Source: Acidobacteriaceae bacterium
GTDB taxonomy: Bacteria > Acidobacteriota > Terriglobia > Terriglobales > Acidobacteriaceae
DNA length: 50,985 nt
Reading direction: 5' to 3'
Assembly (NCBI GenBank): GCA_003168355.1
Contig: PMSQ01000064.1
Span: 1-50,985 of the forward strand
How positions within the stretch are numbered: position 1 is the stretch's first letter; the number at the start of each line of letters is the position of its first letter. Below, one piece after another: positions 34,507-43,155 of this stretch. The notes under the pieces were generated by a model. It was not told the origin of the DNA and did no database searches. It saw only the letters and a program-made list of their open reading frames with translations. The position numbers were made by a program, and so were the translations under genes.

Positions 34507-35556
34507 GTGAGCGAAGAGTGGAAGTTGCAACATCATGTGCGCTGCGAATGCGTGAAGTGCATTGATCATCCTTCGCAAGCGCGGCCTGGGATCCATGTGT
34601 TTCCAGATCGGTTGCATGTGGTGACGATGCTGGAGAATCCGCTACGCTGGCGGTCGCGCTACTGGAACTACTGGATGTTCGAGCGGGAGTGCGAAGCGGC
34701 CGGGGCGATCCTGTACACGGCTGAGGTGGCATTTGGGGATCGCCACTTCGAAGTGACCCAGGCTAGCAATCCGCGGCATTTGCAATTGCGGACTTCGAGC
34801 GAGATCTGGCACAAGGAGAATGCGCTGAACCTGCTGATTCAGCGCCTGCCAGCGGTGGCGAAGTACGTTGCGTGGATTGACGCTGATGTGAAGTTCAACC
34901 GGCCGGATTGGGCGCAGGAGACGCTGCAGCTTTTACAGCATTATGACGTGCTGCAGATGTTCAGCCACGCGCAGGATGTAGGACCGGACTATGAGCCGCT
35001 GGCGACGACTCCGGGTTTTTTTTATAAGTGGGTGACGGACCGGCCGAGTCCGCATGAACCGACCTTCCTGCAGCAAAAGCCGGCGTATGGCTATTACAGC
35101 GTACATAGCGGGCAGTTTTGGCACCCAGGATTTGCATGGGCAGCAAAGAGAAGCGCGCTGGAAAGTGTTGGCATGATGATTGACCACGCCATTTTGGGTT
35201 CGGGCGACTGGCACATGGCATCAGCGCTGGTGGGGCAGGTTCACCGGTCATTGTACTCGGGATATTCGCCAGCATACACCCGACGATGCCTGGAGTGGCA
35301 GGAGCGAGCTGAGAAATATATCCGACGCAATATCGGCTATCTGCCCGGACTGGTAAATCATCTTTTTCACGGGGCGAAGCAGAATCGCTCGTATGACCAA
35401 CGCTGGAGGTTTCTGGCGCAGTCGGGATATGACCCGGATCTCGATTTGAAGCGGGACTGGCAAGGACTGTATCAACTCACGGATCGAAGCGTGATCCTGC
35501 GGGATGGGATTCGGCAGTACGCGCGGATGAGGAGTGAGGATTCGACACAGGTGTGA
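34507..35556 (+). CDS. Glycosyltransferase-like protein (GT-A fold)
   Basis: 349 residues from a GTG start after GAGGG. N-terminal VVTMLENPLRWRSRYWNYWMF and KYVAWIDADVKFNRPDW suggest a nucleotide-sugar-binding GT-A domain, with WIDADV as the DxD-like metal site. The later segments HPGFAWAAKRSALESVG and LGSGDWHMASALVG fit acceptor-side family-2-like transferases. HLFHGAKQNRSYDQRW is near the C-terminus. It is cytosolic with no membrane segment. It may glycosylate a virion protein, DNA or host surface precursor. It lies just upstream of terL. Confidence 0.65.
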   Translation: MSEEWKLQHHVRCECVKCIDHPSQARPGIHVFPDRLHVVTMLENPLRWRSRYWNYWMFERECEAAGAILYTAEVAFGDRHFEVTQASNPRHLQLRTSSEIWHKENALNLLIQRLPAVAKYVAWIDADVKFNRPDWAQETLQLLQHYDVLQMFSHAQDVGPDYEPLATTPGFFYKWVTDRPSPHEPTFLQQKPAYGYYSVHSGQFWHPGFAWAAKRSALESVGMMIDHAILGSGDWHMASALVGQVHRSLYSGYSPAYTRRCLEWQERAEKYIRRNIGYLPGLVNHLFHGAKQNRSYDQRWRFLAQSGYDPDLDLKRDWQGLYQLTDRSVILRDGIRQYARMRSEDSTQV

Positions 35557-35620
35557 AGACTCTGTGAGATCTTGCCCTTGGCCGTGCAGCTCAGAGCCGG
35601 TTAAGAGAAGCTTTCAGCTA

Positions 35621-37189
35621 ATGCGAAGAAGCGAAGAGCGCCAAGGGGCGCAGACGGGTGAAAGGCGAACTGTGGAGGGCGACCTTTATCTGTTGCAACA
35701 ACTCGGGCCATTTCTCGATCAGCAGGTGGGAGAGCAGACGGTGAGAGACCAGCTGATCAGCGGGTTGCTGAAAATTCGCCCCAAGAAGGGCGGAAGCACG
35801 TGGCTGCGATTGAACCGGGCGCAGAGGGAGTATTCGGAGAAATGCAGTCGGCAGAACATTGTGCTGAAAGCGCGGCAGTTGGGGATAACGACGTATGTTG
35901 CAGCGCGATATTTTCTGCAAACGATCACGCGACCGGGGACGCTGACGGTGCAGGTGGCGCACAGCCAGGAATCGGCGGAGGCGATTTTCAATATTGTGCA
36001 ACGCTTTTGGGAGAACCTGCCCAAGGCGATGCTGAAGGGAGCGCTGGTGAAGTCGCGCTCCAATGTCCGCCAGATCGTATTTCCGCGGCTCGACAGCGAG
36101 TATCGAGTGGAAACGGCGGATGAAAACGCGGGGCGGGGGATGACCATCCATAATCTGCATTGCTCGGAGGTCTCCCGCTGGCCCCGCGGAGGGTTGGAAA
36201 CGCTGGCTTCGCTGCGGGCGGCGGTGGTGCCGGACGGTGAGATCGTGCTGGAATCCACGCCTAACGGGGCGACCGGCGCATTCTACGGGGAGTGGCAAAA
36301 AGCGAACGAGACCGGTTACACGCAGCATTTCTTCCCCTGGTGGTATGACGAAGGCTATCAAGACGTTGTCCAGAGAGGAAAAATACTGCCGCTGACGCCC
36401 GAAGAGAGCGAGTTGGTGAGGCAGCATGGGTTGAGCGAGGGACAGATCGCATGGCGCCGCGAGCGGTGGAAGACTCTGCGCAACCTGGCTGCGCAGGAGT
36501 ATGCCGAGGATGCGAGTTTGTGCTTTCTGGTTTCCGGAGAGTGCGTGTTCGAACTAACGGCGATCGAGAAAGCGGTGGGAATGGCGGGAGATGCGGCCGA
36601 ATCGGAAGACAACGGACGGCTTACGATCTGGTTTCCTCCGCAGAAAGGGAGACGGTACATCCTGGGAGTGGACACGGCGGGCGGAGGAACGGACGGGGAT
36701 TATGCCTGCGCGCAGGTTATCGAGCGGACAATGGGAATGCAGTGTGCGGAGTTGCATGGCCACTTTCCTCCGCACGAGCTGGCGCGGCGGGTCGCGGATC
36801 TGGGGCAAAGATATGAGCGGGCGCTGGTAGCCGTGGAACGGAATAACCATGGGCATGGGGTGCTGGCGCACTTGAATCACCTGGCGTATGAAAATCTTTT
36901 CGAGAAAGATGGTCAGCCGGGTTGGCTGACGTCGGCGGCGAGCCGGCCGGCGATGATCGAGAATATGGCGGCGGTGCTGATGTCGGAGCCGGAGTTGTTC
37001 CACAGCCCACGGCTGCTGGAGGAGTGCCGGACTTTCGTGAGACGTGCCGAGGGAAATGCGGCAGCGGCCGGCGGAGCGCATGACGATTGCGTGATGGCGA
37101 TGGCGATCGCGCTAGCGGTACGCCGAGAGGATGCGGGGCGGGGCGTGAAGAAGAGAAGCCTAGAGATGGCTAGCCTGGTGGTGGGATGA
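35621..37189 (+). CDS. terL: Terminase large subunit
   Basis: 522 residues. The packaging motor and nuclease of tailed phages. The ATPase has a Walker A-like VLKARQLGITT (82-92), Walker B region HNLHCSEVSRW (about 177-187) and coupling motif ESTPNG (211-216). The C-terminal RNase-H-like nuclease has ILGVDTAGG (Asp351), AVERNNHG (Glu406) and AHDDCVMAMAIAL (Asp488/489). All key residues are present, so it should be active. Start 35621 (MRRSEERQ) is chosen over 35534, whose extension overlaps the previous gene. No small subunit is recognisable next to it. Confidence 0.92.
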   Translation: MRRSEERQGAQTGERRTVEGDLYLLQQLGPFLDQQVGEQTVRDQLISGLLKIRPKKGGSTWLRLNRAQREYSEKCSRQNIVLKARQLGITTYVAARYFLQTITRPGTLTVQVAHSQESAEAIFNIVQRFWENLPKAMLKGALVKSRSNVRQIVFPRLDSEYRVETADENAGRGMTIHNLHCSEVSRWPRGGLETLASLRAAVVPDGEIVLESTPNGATGAFYGEWQKANETGYTQHFFPWWYDEGYQDVVQRGKILPLTPEESELVRQHGLSEGQIAWRRERWKTLRNLAAQEYAEDASLCFLVSGECVFELTAIEKAVGMAGDAAESEDNGRLTIWFPPQKGRRYILGVDTAGGGTDGDYACAQVIERTMGMQCAELHGHFPPHELARRVADLGQRYERALVAVERNNHGHGVLAHLNHLAYENLFEKDGQPGWLTSAASRPAMIENMAAVLMSEPELFHSPRLLEECRTFVRRAEGNAAAAGGAHDDCVMAMAIALAVRREDAGRGVKKRSLEMASLVVG

Positions 37190-37326
37190 TTCTCCGTCAG
37201 GAATCGCGAAGGGAGTTCATTCGTCACAGCAAATCGGCGGGCAATGGGATAAGATGTCGGGCTTTACGGTAGGGGGAGTGGTGGCTACGGAGTTTCGCGG
37301 GCAAGAGCGCCCGCGCCACACTGACA

Positions 37327-38130
37327 TTGGTGGAAGCAGTCCAACACGTTAGAAGGATGCGAGGCGGAGCGCAGGGGCATTTGATGCGCTGCTCCGACGG
37401 GAAGTTTTATGTGGTGAAGTTCCGAAACAATCCGCAGCATCTGCGAGTGCTGACTAATGAGATGCTGGCGACGCGACTGGCGGAGCGGGTGGGGTTGCCG
37501 GTGCCGGCAACAGAAGTGGTGGAAGTGGGCGACTGGCTGGTGGAGCATACGGCGGAGCTGCACATTCAGCTTGCGCATGACGTTATCCGATGCCAGCCAG
37601 GATTACAATTTGGATCGCGGTATGCGGTGAGTCCGCTGGAAGGGCAGGTGTTCGACTATCTGCCGGTAGAGATGTTCGGGCTGGTGCGGAATCTGGAGAC
37701 ATTTGCGGGAATGCTGGTGGTGGATAAATGGACGGGGAACGCGAACGGGCGACAGGCGGCATTCTGGCGGAAGTTGCGGGAGAGAAAGTACACGGCAGCG
37801 TTCATTGATCAGGGATACTGCTTCAACGCCGGGGAGTGGACGTTTCCGGATTATCCGCTACGAGGCGTGTATGCGCGGAATGAGGTATATGAGGGCGTGC
37901 GCGGGTGGGAGTCCTTCGAACCATGGCTTTCGCGCATCGAGGGGATGGAAGAAGACATTGTGTGGACGCTCGCGGGGGAGATACCTCCGGAGTGGTACGG
38001 CGGGAAATGGGACGAGTTGGAGAAGCTGGTGCGGACTTTGATTGGGCGGCGGAGGGTGGTGCGCGAGTTGATTGAGGCATTTCGAGTCTCGCCGCGGCGG
38101 CCGTTTCCGGAGTGGAAAGAACAGGCCTAA
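37327..38130 (+). CDS. HipA-like kinase
   Basis: 267 residues from TTG 37327 or GTG 37330. The fold resembles the compact HipA/PI-kinase-like family: DGKFYVVKF (ATP-binding Lys31), NEMLATRLAERVGLPVP, the catalytic loop VVDKWTGNANGRQ (Asp133, Asn138/Asn140) and AAFIDQGYCFNAGEW (metal Asp161 in the DFG position). HipA kinases phosphorylate a protein target and act as persister toxins in E. coli. I have seen such kinases described next to DUF3037 genes, as here. It is not part of a standard head operon and sits between terL and portal. Confidence 0.75.
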   Translation: MVEAVQHVRRMRGGAQGHLMRCSDGKFYVVKFRNNPQHLRVLTNEMLATRLAERVGLPVPATEVVEVGDWLVEHTAELHIQLAHDVIRCQPGLQFGSRYAVSPLEGQVFDYLPVEMFGLVRNLETFAGMLVVDKWTGNANGRQAAFWRKLRERKYTAAFIDQGYCFNAGEWTFPDYPLRGVYARNEVYEGVRGWESFEPWLSRIEGMEEDIVWTLAGEIPPEWYGGKWDELEKLVRTLIGRRRVVRELIEAFRVSPRRPFPEWKEQA

Positions 38131-38170
38131 GTCTCTAACACAGGGACACAGGGGAACACAGGGTAAGGCT

Positions 38171-38998
38171 TTGGCGCCTGATCGACGACAGTTCGAGTTT
38201 TTCCTGCTGCGGTATGTGCCGGACGCGGTGAAGGATGAGTTTGTCAATATCGGCTTGGTGATGGTTGAGGCACGGGCGAACGGGGGTGGGACGAACGACA
38301 TCGCGTTCGCGGATGTGCGATTTACGCGAGATTGGCGGCGAGTGCGGTGTTTGGATCCGCAGGCGGATGTGGAGATGCTTGCGGCACTGGAACGGGAGAT
38401 TCGCGGGCAACTAGCGACGACGCATGATCGTGAGGGTTTACTGCGGTGGTTGGAAGACTCGTTCTCGAATGTGATTCAGATTTCGCCGACGAAGGGATGC
38501 CTGGCGGAAGATCCGGCGCGGGAGATTGAGGCGATGGCTTCGATGTACCTGGATGCGGCGAAGCTGGCGGGAAGGCATGAGGCCACCGGGAGGCAGTGGA
38601 TTTTAGGGAAGATGCGGGATGCGTTTGAGCAGGTTGGAGTTGCGAAGCTTCTTCTTCCGGTTCCAGTCGCGCCTTATACGAAGCCGGGTGATCCATTCCA
38701 CTTTGATTTTGGATATCGCGTAGGAGGCGAGATCAAGTTGTTCCACGCCGTTTCGTTGAAGGCAAACGTGGACGCGGCGATCATGCTGGCTGCGCGCTAT
38801 CCGAAGATTGCGCCGGTTATGTCGAAAATGACTGATGCGTCGCCCGTGCTAACGGCTGTGATCGATGATGACCTGGATCGAGGACAGGAAAGCGTTCAGT
38901 TTGCGCTGAGCATGATGGAGGATGACAGGATTCGCATTGCGGTGGCGGCTGAGATGCCGATGATTGCCGAGGTGGCGCGGCGGGATTTGAGAGCGTGA
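38171..38998 (+). CDS. DUF3037 protein, partner of the HipA-like kinase
   Basis: About 275 residues. The N-terminal core FEFFLLRYVPDAVKDEFVNIGLVMVE is the DUF3037 signature. The rest is alpha/beta, with GDPFHFDFGYRVGGEIKLFHAVSLK and RYPKIAPVMSKMTDASPVLTAV, a shape reminiscent of nuclease-like folds though no catalytic set is evident. The start is uncertain: TTG at 38171 is the first reasonable codon after the kinase stop, while the frame is open back to 38072. A repetitive ACACAGGGACACAGGGGAAC lies between the genes. The function is unknown; a neutralising or effector role with the kinase is inferred only from pairing. Confidence 0.7.
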   Translation: MAPDRRQFEFFLLRYVPDAVKDEFVNIGLVMVEARANGGGTNDIAFADVRFTRDWRRVRCLDPQADVEMLAALEREIRGQLATTHDREGLLRWLEDSFSNVIQISPTKGCLAEDPAREIEAMASMYLDAAKLAGRHEATGRQWILGKMRDAFEQVGVAKLLLPVPVAPYTKPGDPFHFDFGYRVGGEIKLFHAVSLKANVDAAIMLAARYPKIAPVMSKMTDASPVLTAVIDDDLDRGQESVQFALSMMEDDRIRIAVAAEMPMIAEVARRDLRA

Positions 38999-39036
38999 GG
39001 GAATGAAGGGAGCAAGAAAAGAAATCGCACTCGTCC

Positions 39037-39267
39037 TTGCAGTTATCGGCATTTGCTGGTTGCTTAGGCGTTCCATGTAAGACACCCCCAGGGTTGAGAG
39101 GTTTCAAGCAGATTGATCTTCTGGCGACGGTTGGAGGTTGCTTGATCCTTTCTCTGGCGGCTTTGGGCGCCGGCCTTCTTGCGCCGAGACGGATTCGCGT
39201 AGCTGTGGCGTTGGGTGGCTTCACGATGGCCAGTTTGATTTTATCCATTCGCATGGGCGTGCTTTGA
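39037..39267 (+). CDS. Small membrane protein, doubtful
   Basis: 76 residues from a TTG. Two hydrophobic segments (LATVGGCLILSLAALGAGLL and VALGGFTMASLILSI) flank a basic loop APRRIRV. Another frame from ATG 39004 encodes a short hydrophobic peptide (KEIALVLAVIGICWLL), so a frameshifted three-helix protein is possible. The ribosome binding site is poor. A host-like or holin-like small membrane protein could be imagined, but support is weak. Confidence 0.35.
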   Translation: MQLSAFAGCLGVPCKTPPGLRGFKQIDLLATVGGCLILSLAALGAGLLAPRRIRVAVALGGFTMASLILSIRMGVL

Positions 39268-39299
39268 ACGAAACGAAGTAAGTCCCAGGCGTAGGGTCG

Positions 39300-39320
39300 C
39301 CCCGCTATGGCGGGGTTTTT
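39300..39320 (+). terminator. Intrinsic terminator before the portal gene
   Basis: CCCCGC-TATG-GCGGGG followed by TTTTT. It insulates the portal/head genes from the HipA/DUF3037 insertion. Confidence 0.8.
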
Positions 39321-39416
39321 CTTTTGGTTTCGAGGGCGAGACGCACTTTCGACAGCCAGGGCGCCGGCAGCTGCGGGGCGACTGTCTCCACATTAACTTT
39401 TCTAGAGAACAACTTT

Positions 39417-40649
39417 ATGAATATTAGAGAGACGTTGCGCGGCGCTATGCGCCGGATTGCGGGAGTGTCTGCGGGCTCATCTCTGGCTACGGCGGAGAAG
39501 AAGCGACGGACGTTGCCGTTGCCTTCTATTTTCAACTCGTATGGGCCGCCAGGCGACATCATGCCGAAGCCGACGGCTTACAACCTGCGGCGGTTTTCGG
39601 AGATTCCAGTGCCGCGGCGGGCGATCAATTGCATTAAGGACCGGATTGCGGGGATGCGCTGGAGGATTCAGGCGCGCCAGGGGCTTTCGCTCGACGCGCT
39701 TCCTGAAGGTGCGAAGCGCGCGGAGATTCTCACGGAAAACTTCAACTCGCCGAATCCCGACGATTCGTTCCGGTCGTTTTCCGAGCAGGTGCTGGAAGAC
39801 ATTATCGTGGGCGGCTACGGGGCGATCGAGGTGCAGACTTCGGGCGATTCGAAACATCCGTTGCTGCTGTGGCCGGTAGATGGATCGTCGATCCGGATGA
39901 ATCTGGATTGGGATGGGTCGCCGCACGGGCCGCGTTACTTGCAGGTTACAGATCAGTCGGGACCGAAAAGTCAGATCACTCTGGATGACGATGAGTTGAT
40001 TTACATCCGCCTGAATCCGCGGACGCACACGCCGTTTGGGTTAGGGCGGCTGGAGGTTGCGTTTGAAACCATCAACGCTTTTCTGGGGGCGCACCGGTAT
40101 GCGTCGCGCCTGGCGTCGAATTCAGTGGTGCAGTACGCGTTGTGGCTGCAGGATTTGACTCCAGAGCATCACGAGAGGCTAATTCGCTGGTGGCAGGACG
40201 AGATTGAGGGCACAGGACGAGTACCGATCCTCTCGGTTGAAAGCAAGCCCGAGGTGCTGCGGTTCGGCGGAGGGACCGATGCCGACTTGCGATTGCAGTG
40301 GCAGGAATTTCTGCTGCGCGTGATCGCCGACGCGTTTGACCTGCCTCCGTTCTACCTGGGAGTGGAAGCGGACGTGAACCGATCCACCGCGGAGGAATAT
40401 AACGACCTCGCGTTTCGGCAGGCGATTGTGCCGACGGCGCGGCTCCTGGCGGAACATCTGACGCGGGATGCGATTCAGAAAAAGCTGGGATGGAACGATC
40501 TGGAGTTTGTGTTCGCGGAACTGGATACGCAGGATCCGTTAGAAGAGGCGCAGATTCAACAGATTTTGTTGCAGAACGGAGTGCTCACGGTGAATGAAGT
40601 GAGGAGGATGCGGGGATTGCCCGACTTGAACGCGCCGGCTGGGCAGTGA
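39417..40649 (+). CDS. Portal protein (HK97 type)
   Basis: 410 residues. It forms the dodecameric channel through which terminase packages DNA. Segments typical of the family: PVPRRAINCIKDRIAGMRWRI, EQVLEDIIVGGYGAIEVQ, DDDELIYIRLNPRTHTPFGLG (portal loop), and the C-terminal VLTVNEVRRMRGLPDL that follows the helical stem. Start 39417 (MNIRETLRGAMRR); the frame is open to 39324 inside the terminator, so the longer start is rejected. The protease gene follows directly. Confidence 0.9.
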   Translation: MNIRETLRGAMRRIAGVSAGSSLATAEKKRRTLPLPSIFNSYGPPGDIMPKPTAYNLRRFSEIPVPRRAINCIKDRIAGMRWRIQARQGLSLDALPEGAKRAEILTENFNSPNPDDSFRSFSEQVLEDIIVGGYGAIEVQTSGDSKHPLLLWPVDGSSIRMNLDWDGSPHGPRYLQVTDQSGPKSQITLDDDELIYIRLNPRTHTPFGLGRLEVAFETINAFLGAHRYASRLASNSVVQYALWLQDLTPEHHERLIRWWQDEIEGTGRVPILSVESKPEVLRFGGGTDADLRLQWQEFLLRVIADAFDLPPFYLGVEADVNRSTAEEYNDLAFRQAIVPTARLLAEHLTRDAIQKKLGWNDLEFVFAELDTQDPLEEAQIQQILLQNGVLTVNEVRRMRGLPDLNAPAGQ

Positions 40650-40710
40650 CGGATTTGGCAAGTTCGTGGAGGGAACTCCCCACAGTCCGCTTGGCTGATG
40701 AAGAAGTGCA

Positions 40711-40772
40711 GAGATCCTTGGACTGCGGTTGTACTTCGCGTTCGCGAACCACAACCTCGGCTCAGGATGACA
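40711..40772 (+). repeat. ATCCT...AGGAT dispersed palindrome
   Basis: GATCCTTGGACTGC, an internal GGTTGT...ACAACC stem, and then GGCTCAGGATGACA, lying between the portal stop and the likely protease start. Confidence 0.7.
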
Positions 40773-40795
40773 CAGGAATAATCAAGGACATCGAA

Positions 40796-41551
40796 ATGAT
40801 TGAAATGAAGGGTATGGCGGTGGCGATGCCGGAGGTGGCCGGGCATCCTAACCGGACGGCGTTTGAGGGAGTATTGACGATGGTCGATATACCATCGCAG
40901 CGTGCGCCCTCGGGTGCAAAAGGGCACCTAGTAGTGTTGACAAGGCGAGCGGCTGAGGCGGCTTTGTCGTCACTCCTCGGGATGGCATTGGATTACTCGC
41001 CTACTCTGGATCGGCATGATGTGAGACGCAAGGTGGGCGTGATCACGCGAGCAGAGATTGTGGGACAAAAACTTGAATTGGGCGGCTATCTGTTTGCGAG
41101 GGATTTTCCTGAGATTGTGGAGGAGATTGCAAAGTCGTCAAGGGGCGGCGAACGCAGATCCTTCGCTTCCGCGCGCGGCGAGCGCCCTCAGACTGCGACG
41201 ATGCACGCAGCAGTGAGACTGCGGGAGTCTGGGCGGTGGACAGAGGGGTGCAAATTGAAATCCTCGTTGCGGGCGGCGGCCGGTCAGATTCTCAATCTAA
41301 CGACGGTGATGCGGCGGATTCCCGGGAACCGGCTGGAGCAAGTTGACAGAACTGGTCCGACGATACGCGCCGAGACCTGTGCTGCGGCCGGGGCAGCTGG
41401 GCTTGGCTTGTCGTACGAAGTGACTGATGTGCAGCTGACAGATACAAGGGCGCGGGTTTGGACGCTGACGAAAGTGACATTCACGGGAGCGGCGATTCTA
41501 CGGCGGGACAAAGCGGCATACCCTGACACATGGATTGAGTTGAGTACTTAA
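40796..41551 (+). CDS. Prohead maturation protease-like protein with internal insertion
   Basis: 251 residues from ATG 40796 (MIEMKGMAVAMPEV). N-terminal GHLVVLTRRAAEAALSSLLG, LDRHDVRRKVGVITRAEIVG with a candidate catalytic His, and LELGGYLFARDFPEIVEEI fit phage head proteases. C-terminal LSYEVTDVQ and LTKVTFTGAAILRRDKAAY match the end of such domains. Between them is a basic stretch of about 80 residues (SRGGERRSFASARGERP...). Its DNA (41151-41185) resembles a degraded dispersed repeat, so the catalytic Ser region may be displaced. Its position between portal and scaffold/capsid supports the call. Confidence 0.65.
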   Translation: MIEMKGMAVAMPEVAGHPNRTAFEGVLTMVDIPSQRAPSGAKGHLVVLTRRAAEAALSSLLGMALDYSPTLDRHDVRRKVGVITRAEIVGQKLELGGYLFARDFPEIVEEIAKSSRGGERRSFASARGERPQTATMHAAVRLRESGRWTEGCKLKSSLRAAAGQILNLTTVMRRIPGNRLEQVDRTGPTIRAETCAAAGAAGLGLSYEVTDVQLTDTRARVWTLTKVTFTGAAILRRDKAAYPDTWIELST

Positions 41552-41607
41552 TACTGAGTATCGATTCACCAAAGCTTGAGGTGGAGAACACCGAGGAGGA
41601 GAAGAAC

Positions 41608-42039
41608 ATGAATGAAGAGATGGTGCAGCAGTTGATGACGACGGCGGAACGGTTGGCGAGCGCGGCCGAATCGTTGGATCGTGTGCTGGGGCGACTGGAT
41701 GCGCAGCAAGAGGCGCTAAACACGAAAGTGGACCGGATTGTGGCGGCGGTGGAAGAGCAGCCGTCGCATGAGATGTCGGCGCGTGGTGAAGGCGCCCGAC
41801 ATTTGCAGGAGCGAGTGGCGGAACTGGAGAAATCCAACGCAGATCTGAAAGCGCAAGCGGCACGGATGGCGAGAAAGACGCTTCCGCCACTGGTTTCGGC
41901 AATCCTGGCCAAGAGCTGCGATGAGTCTGGCAGTGAGCGGCTCGACAAAGGAGTGCTGGACAAAACCCTGCAGAGTCTGAGCGTGGAGCAGCGGATCGCA
42001 GTGAAGTCGGAGCTAGCGAGGGCGGGGATTATCGAGTAG
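41608..42039 (+). CDS. Coiled-coil protein, candidate capsid scaffold
   Basis: 143 residues. Long charged helices with heptad character (VQQLMTTAERLASAAESLDR, LQERVAELEKSNADLKAQAA), then a small helical end (VLDKTLQSLSVEQRIAVKSE). GAGGAGGAG before ATG 41608 sets the start; the GTG at 41581 is less likely. Position between protease and capsid gene, size, and coiled coil all fit an internal scaffolding protein. No direct family match is claimed. Confidence 0.6.
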   Translation: MNEEMVQQLMTTAERLASAAESLDRVLGRLDAQQEALNTKVDRIVAAVEEQPSHEMSARGEGARHLQERVAELEKSNADLKAQAARMARKTLPPLVSAILAKSCDESGSERLDKGVLDKTLQSLSVEQRIAVKSELARAGIIE

Positions 42040-42096
42040 GCAGGACTTGGGTGCTGGGTCGCAGGTCTTAGGCGACAACAAGACGAGACGAAATGG

Positions 42097-42120
42097 GGCA
42101 CGACTTGGTCGTGCCTTTTT
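42097..42120 (+). terminator. Intrinsic terminator before the capsid gene
   Basis: GGCACGAC-TTG-GTCGTGCC followed by TTTTT. A perfect 8-bp stem. Capsid expression must come from read-through or a promoter in 42121-42175. Confidence 0.85.
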
Positions 42121-42186
42121 CATTTGGAGTGAGCAAATCAAAGCAATCGATTTCAAATCGCAGGAAAAATCAACAGAGGAGAAAAC

Positions 42187-43152
42187 ATGAAAGGACAATT
42201 TGTAGATTTGTACGCGTCGGCCGACTACCTTGGGCCGGGCGCGATTGAAATTGACCGGTATCAGACGGAAATTTTCGACATCGTGCGGCGTCGGGGTGTG
42301 TTTGGGCAGAGGATCAAGCAGGTGCCTGCAACCGGGCATCCTTCGCGATTCTTTGAGGAGACGGCAATCAACTCGCCGACAGCGACGCTGGCATTCGTCG
42401 ATCCACGCAACATTACGCCAACGGTAGGATCGCCAACGCGAGTGGAACTGGCAGTGCCGCTTAAGGCGCTGGTATCGCAGATCAACTACAACCTGTTCGA
42501 CCTGGAAGTGACGGCGCAACAAAGCCAGTTTGCCTATTTGCAGGCGAAAGACCTGGCCGATTCGGTGGACGGACTGCTGCGCACACACGATGTTGCGCTG
42601 TGGAACGGTACCGATACGTCACTCAGCTCGCCGACGACGTTGCAGTATTTCGGCGTGACTGGACAGATCGTGGCCGGCGGGAACACGACCACAATCGGCG
42701 TCGCCCCCGCGAGCATCGTGGATGGACTCAAGGGTACGATCGCGCAGATGGTGTCGAATTCGTCCTACGCCGTGCGTCCGACGGCCATCTACTCCAATCC
42801 GGTGCTACTGGACCTAATTGACCGGGAAATGAAGTCGGAGTACAACGTGGTGCTCAACACAGTGGAAATCACGGCTGGACTTCGCGTGAAAGCGTTGACT
42901 ACTCAGGCTGGAGAACTGCCGCTGATTCCGGACTGGACAATTCCGTATACCACCGGAACACCCTCGGTATATCCGGTCTACATCGTGACCGAGGATTTGA
43001 TCGAGTATCACTGGCTGAGCGATCCGAATCCACGGGTGTTCAAACTGGGACTGCCCAACGCGTTGACCCAGCAGATGGTGGTGGTGAAGTTTGGAGCGCC
43101 CGTCGTCAAGGGTGCGAACTTCGCGCATTACCAAGTAAACGTGCAGCGGTAG
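42187..43152 (+). CDS. Major capsid protein
   Basis: 321 residues with AGAGGAGAAAAC before the ATG. Elements of an HK97-like capsid: an N-terminal arm, RVELAVPLKALVSQINYNLF (E-loop/strand), YLQAKDLADSVDGLLRTHDVALWNGT (spine helix and turn), YAVRPTAIYSNPVLLDLIDREMK (P-domain), and a C-terminal strand LTQQMVVVKFGAPVV. No long delta domain is present. It fits position downstream of protease and scaffold. The family is assigned from shape and context rather than a known close relative. Confidence 0.85.
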   Translation: MKGQFVDLYASADYLGPGAIEIDRYQTEIFDIVRRRGVFGQRIKQVPATGHPSRFFEETAINSPTATLAFVDPRNITPTVGSPTRVELAVPLKALVSQINYNLFDLEVTAQQSQFAYLQAKDLADSVDGLLRTHDVALWNGTDTSLSSPTTLQYFGVTGQIVAGGNTTTIGVAPASIVDGLKGTIAQMVSNSSYAVRPTAIYSNPVLLDLIDREMKSEYNVVLNTVEITAGLRVKALTTQAGELPLIPDWTIPYTTGTPSVYPVYIVTEDLIEYHWLSDPNPRVFKLGLPNALTQQMVVVKFGAPVVKGANFAHYQVNVQR

Positions 43153-43155
43153 AGG

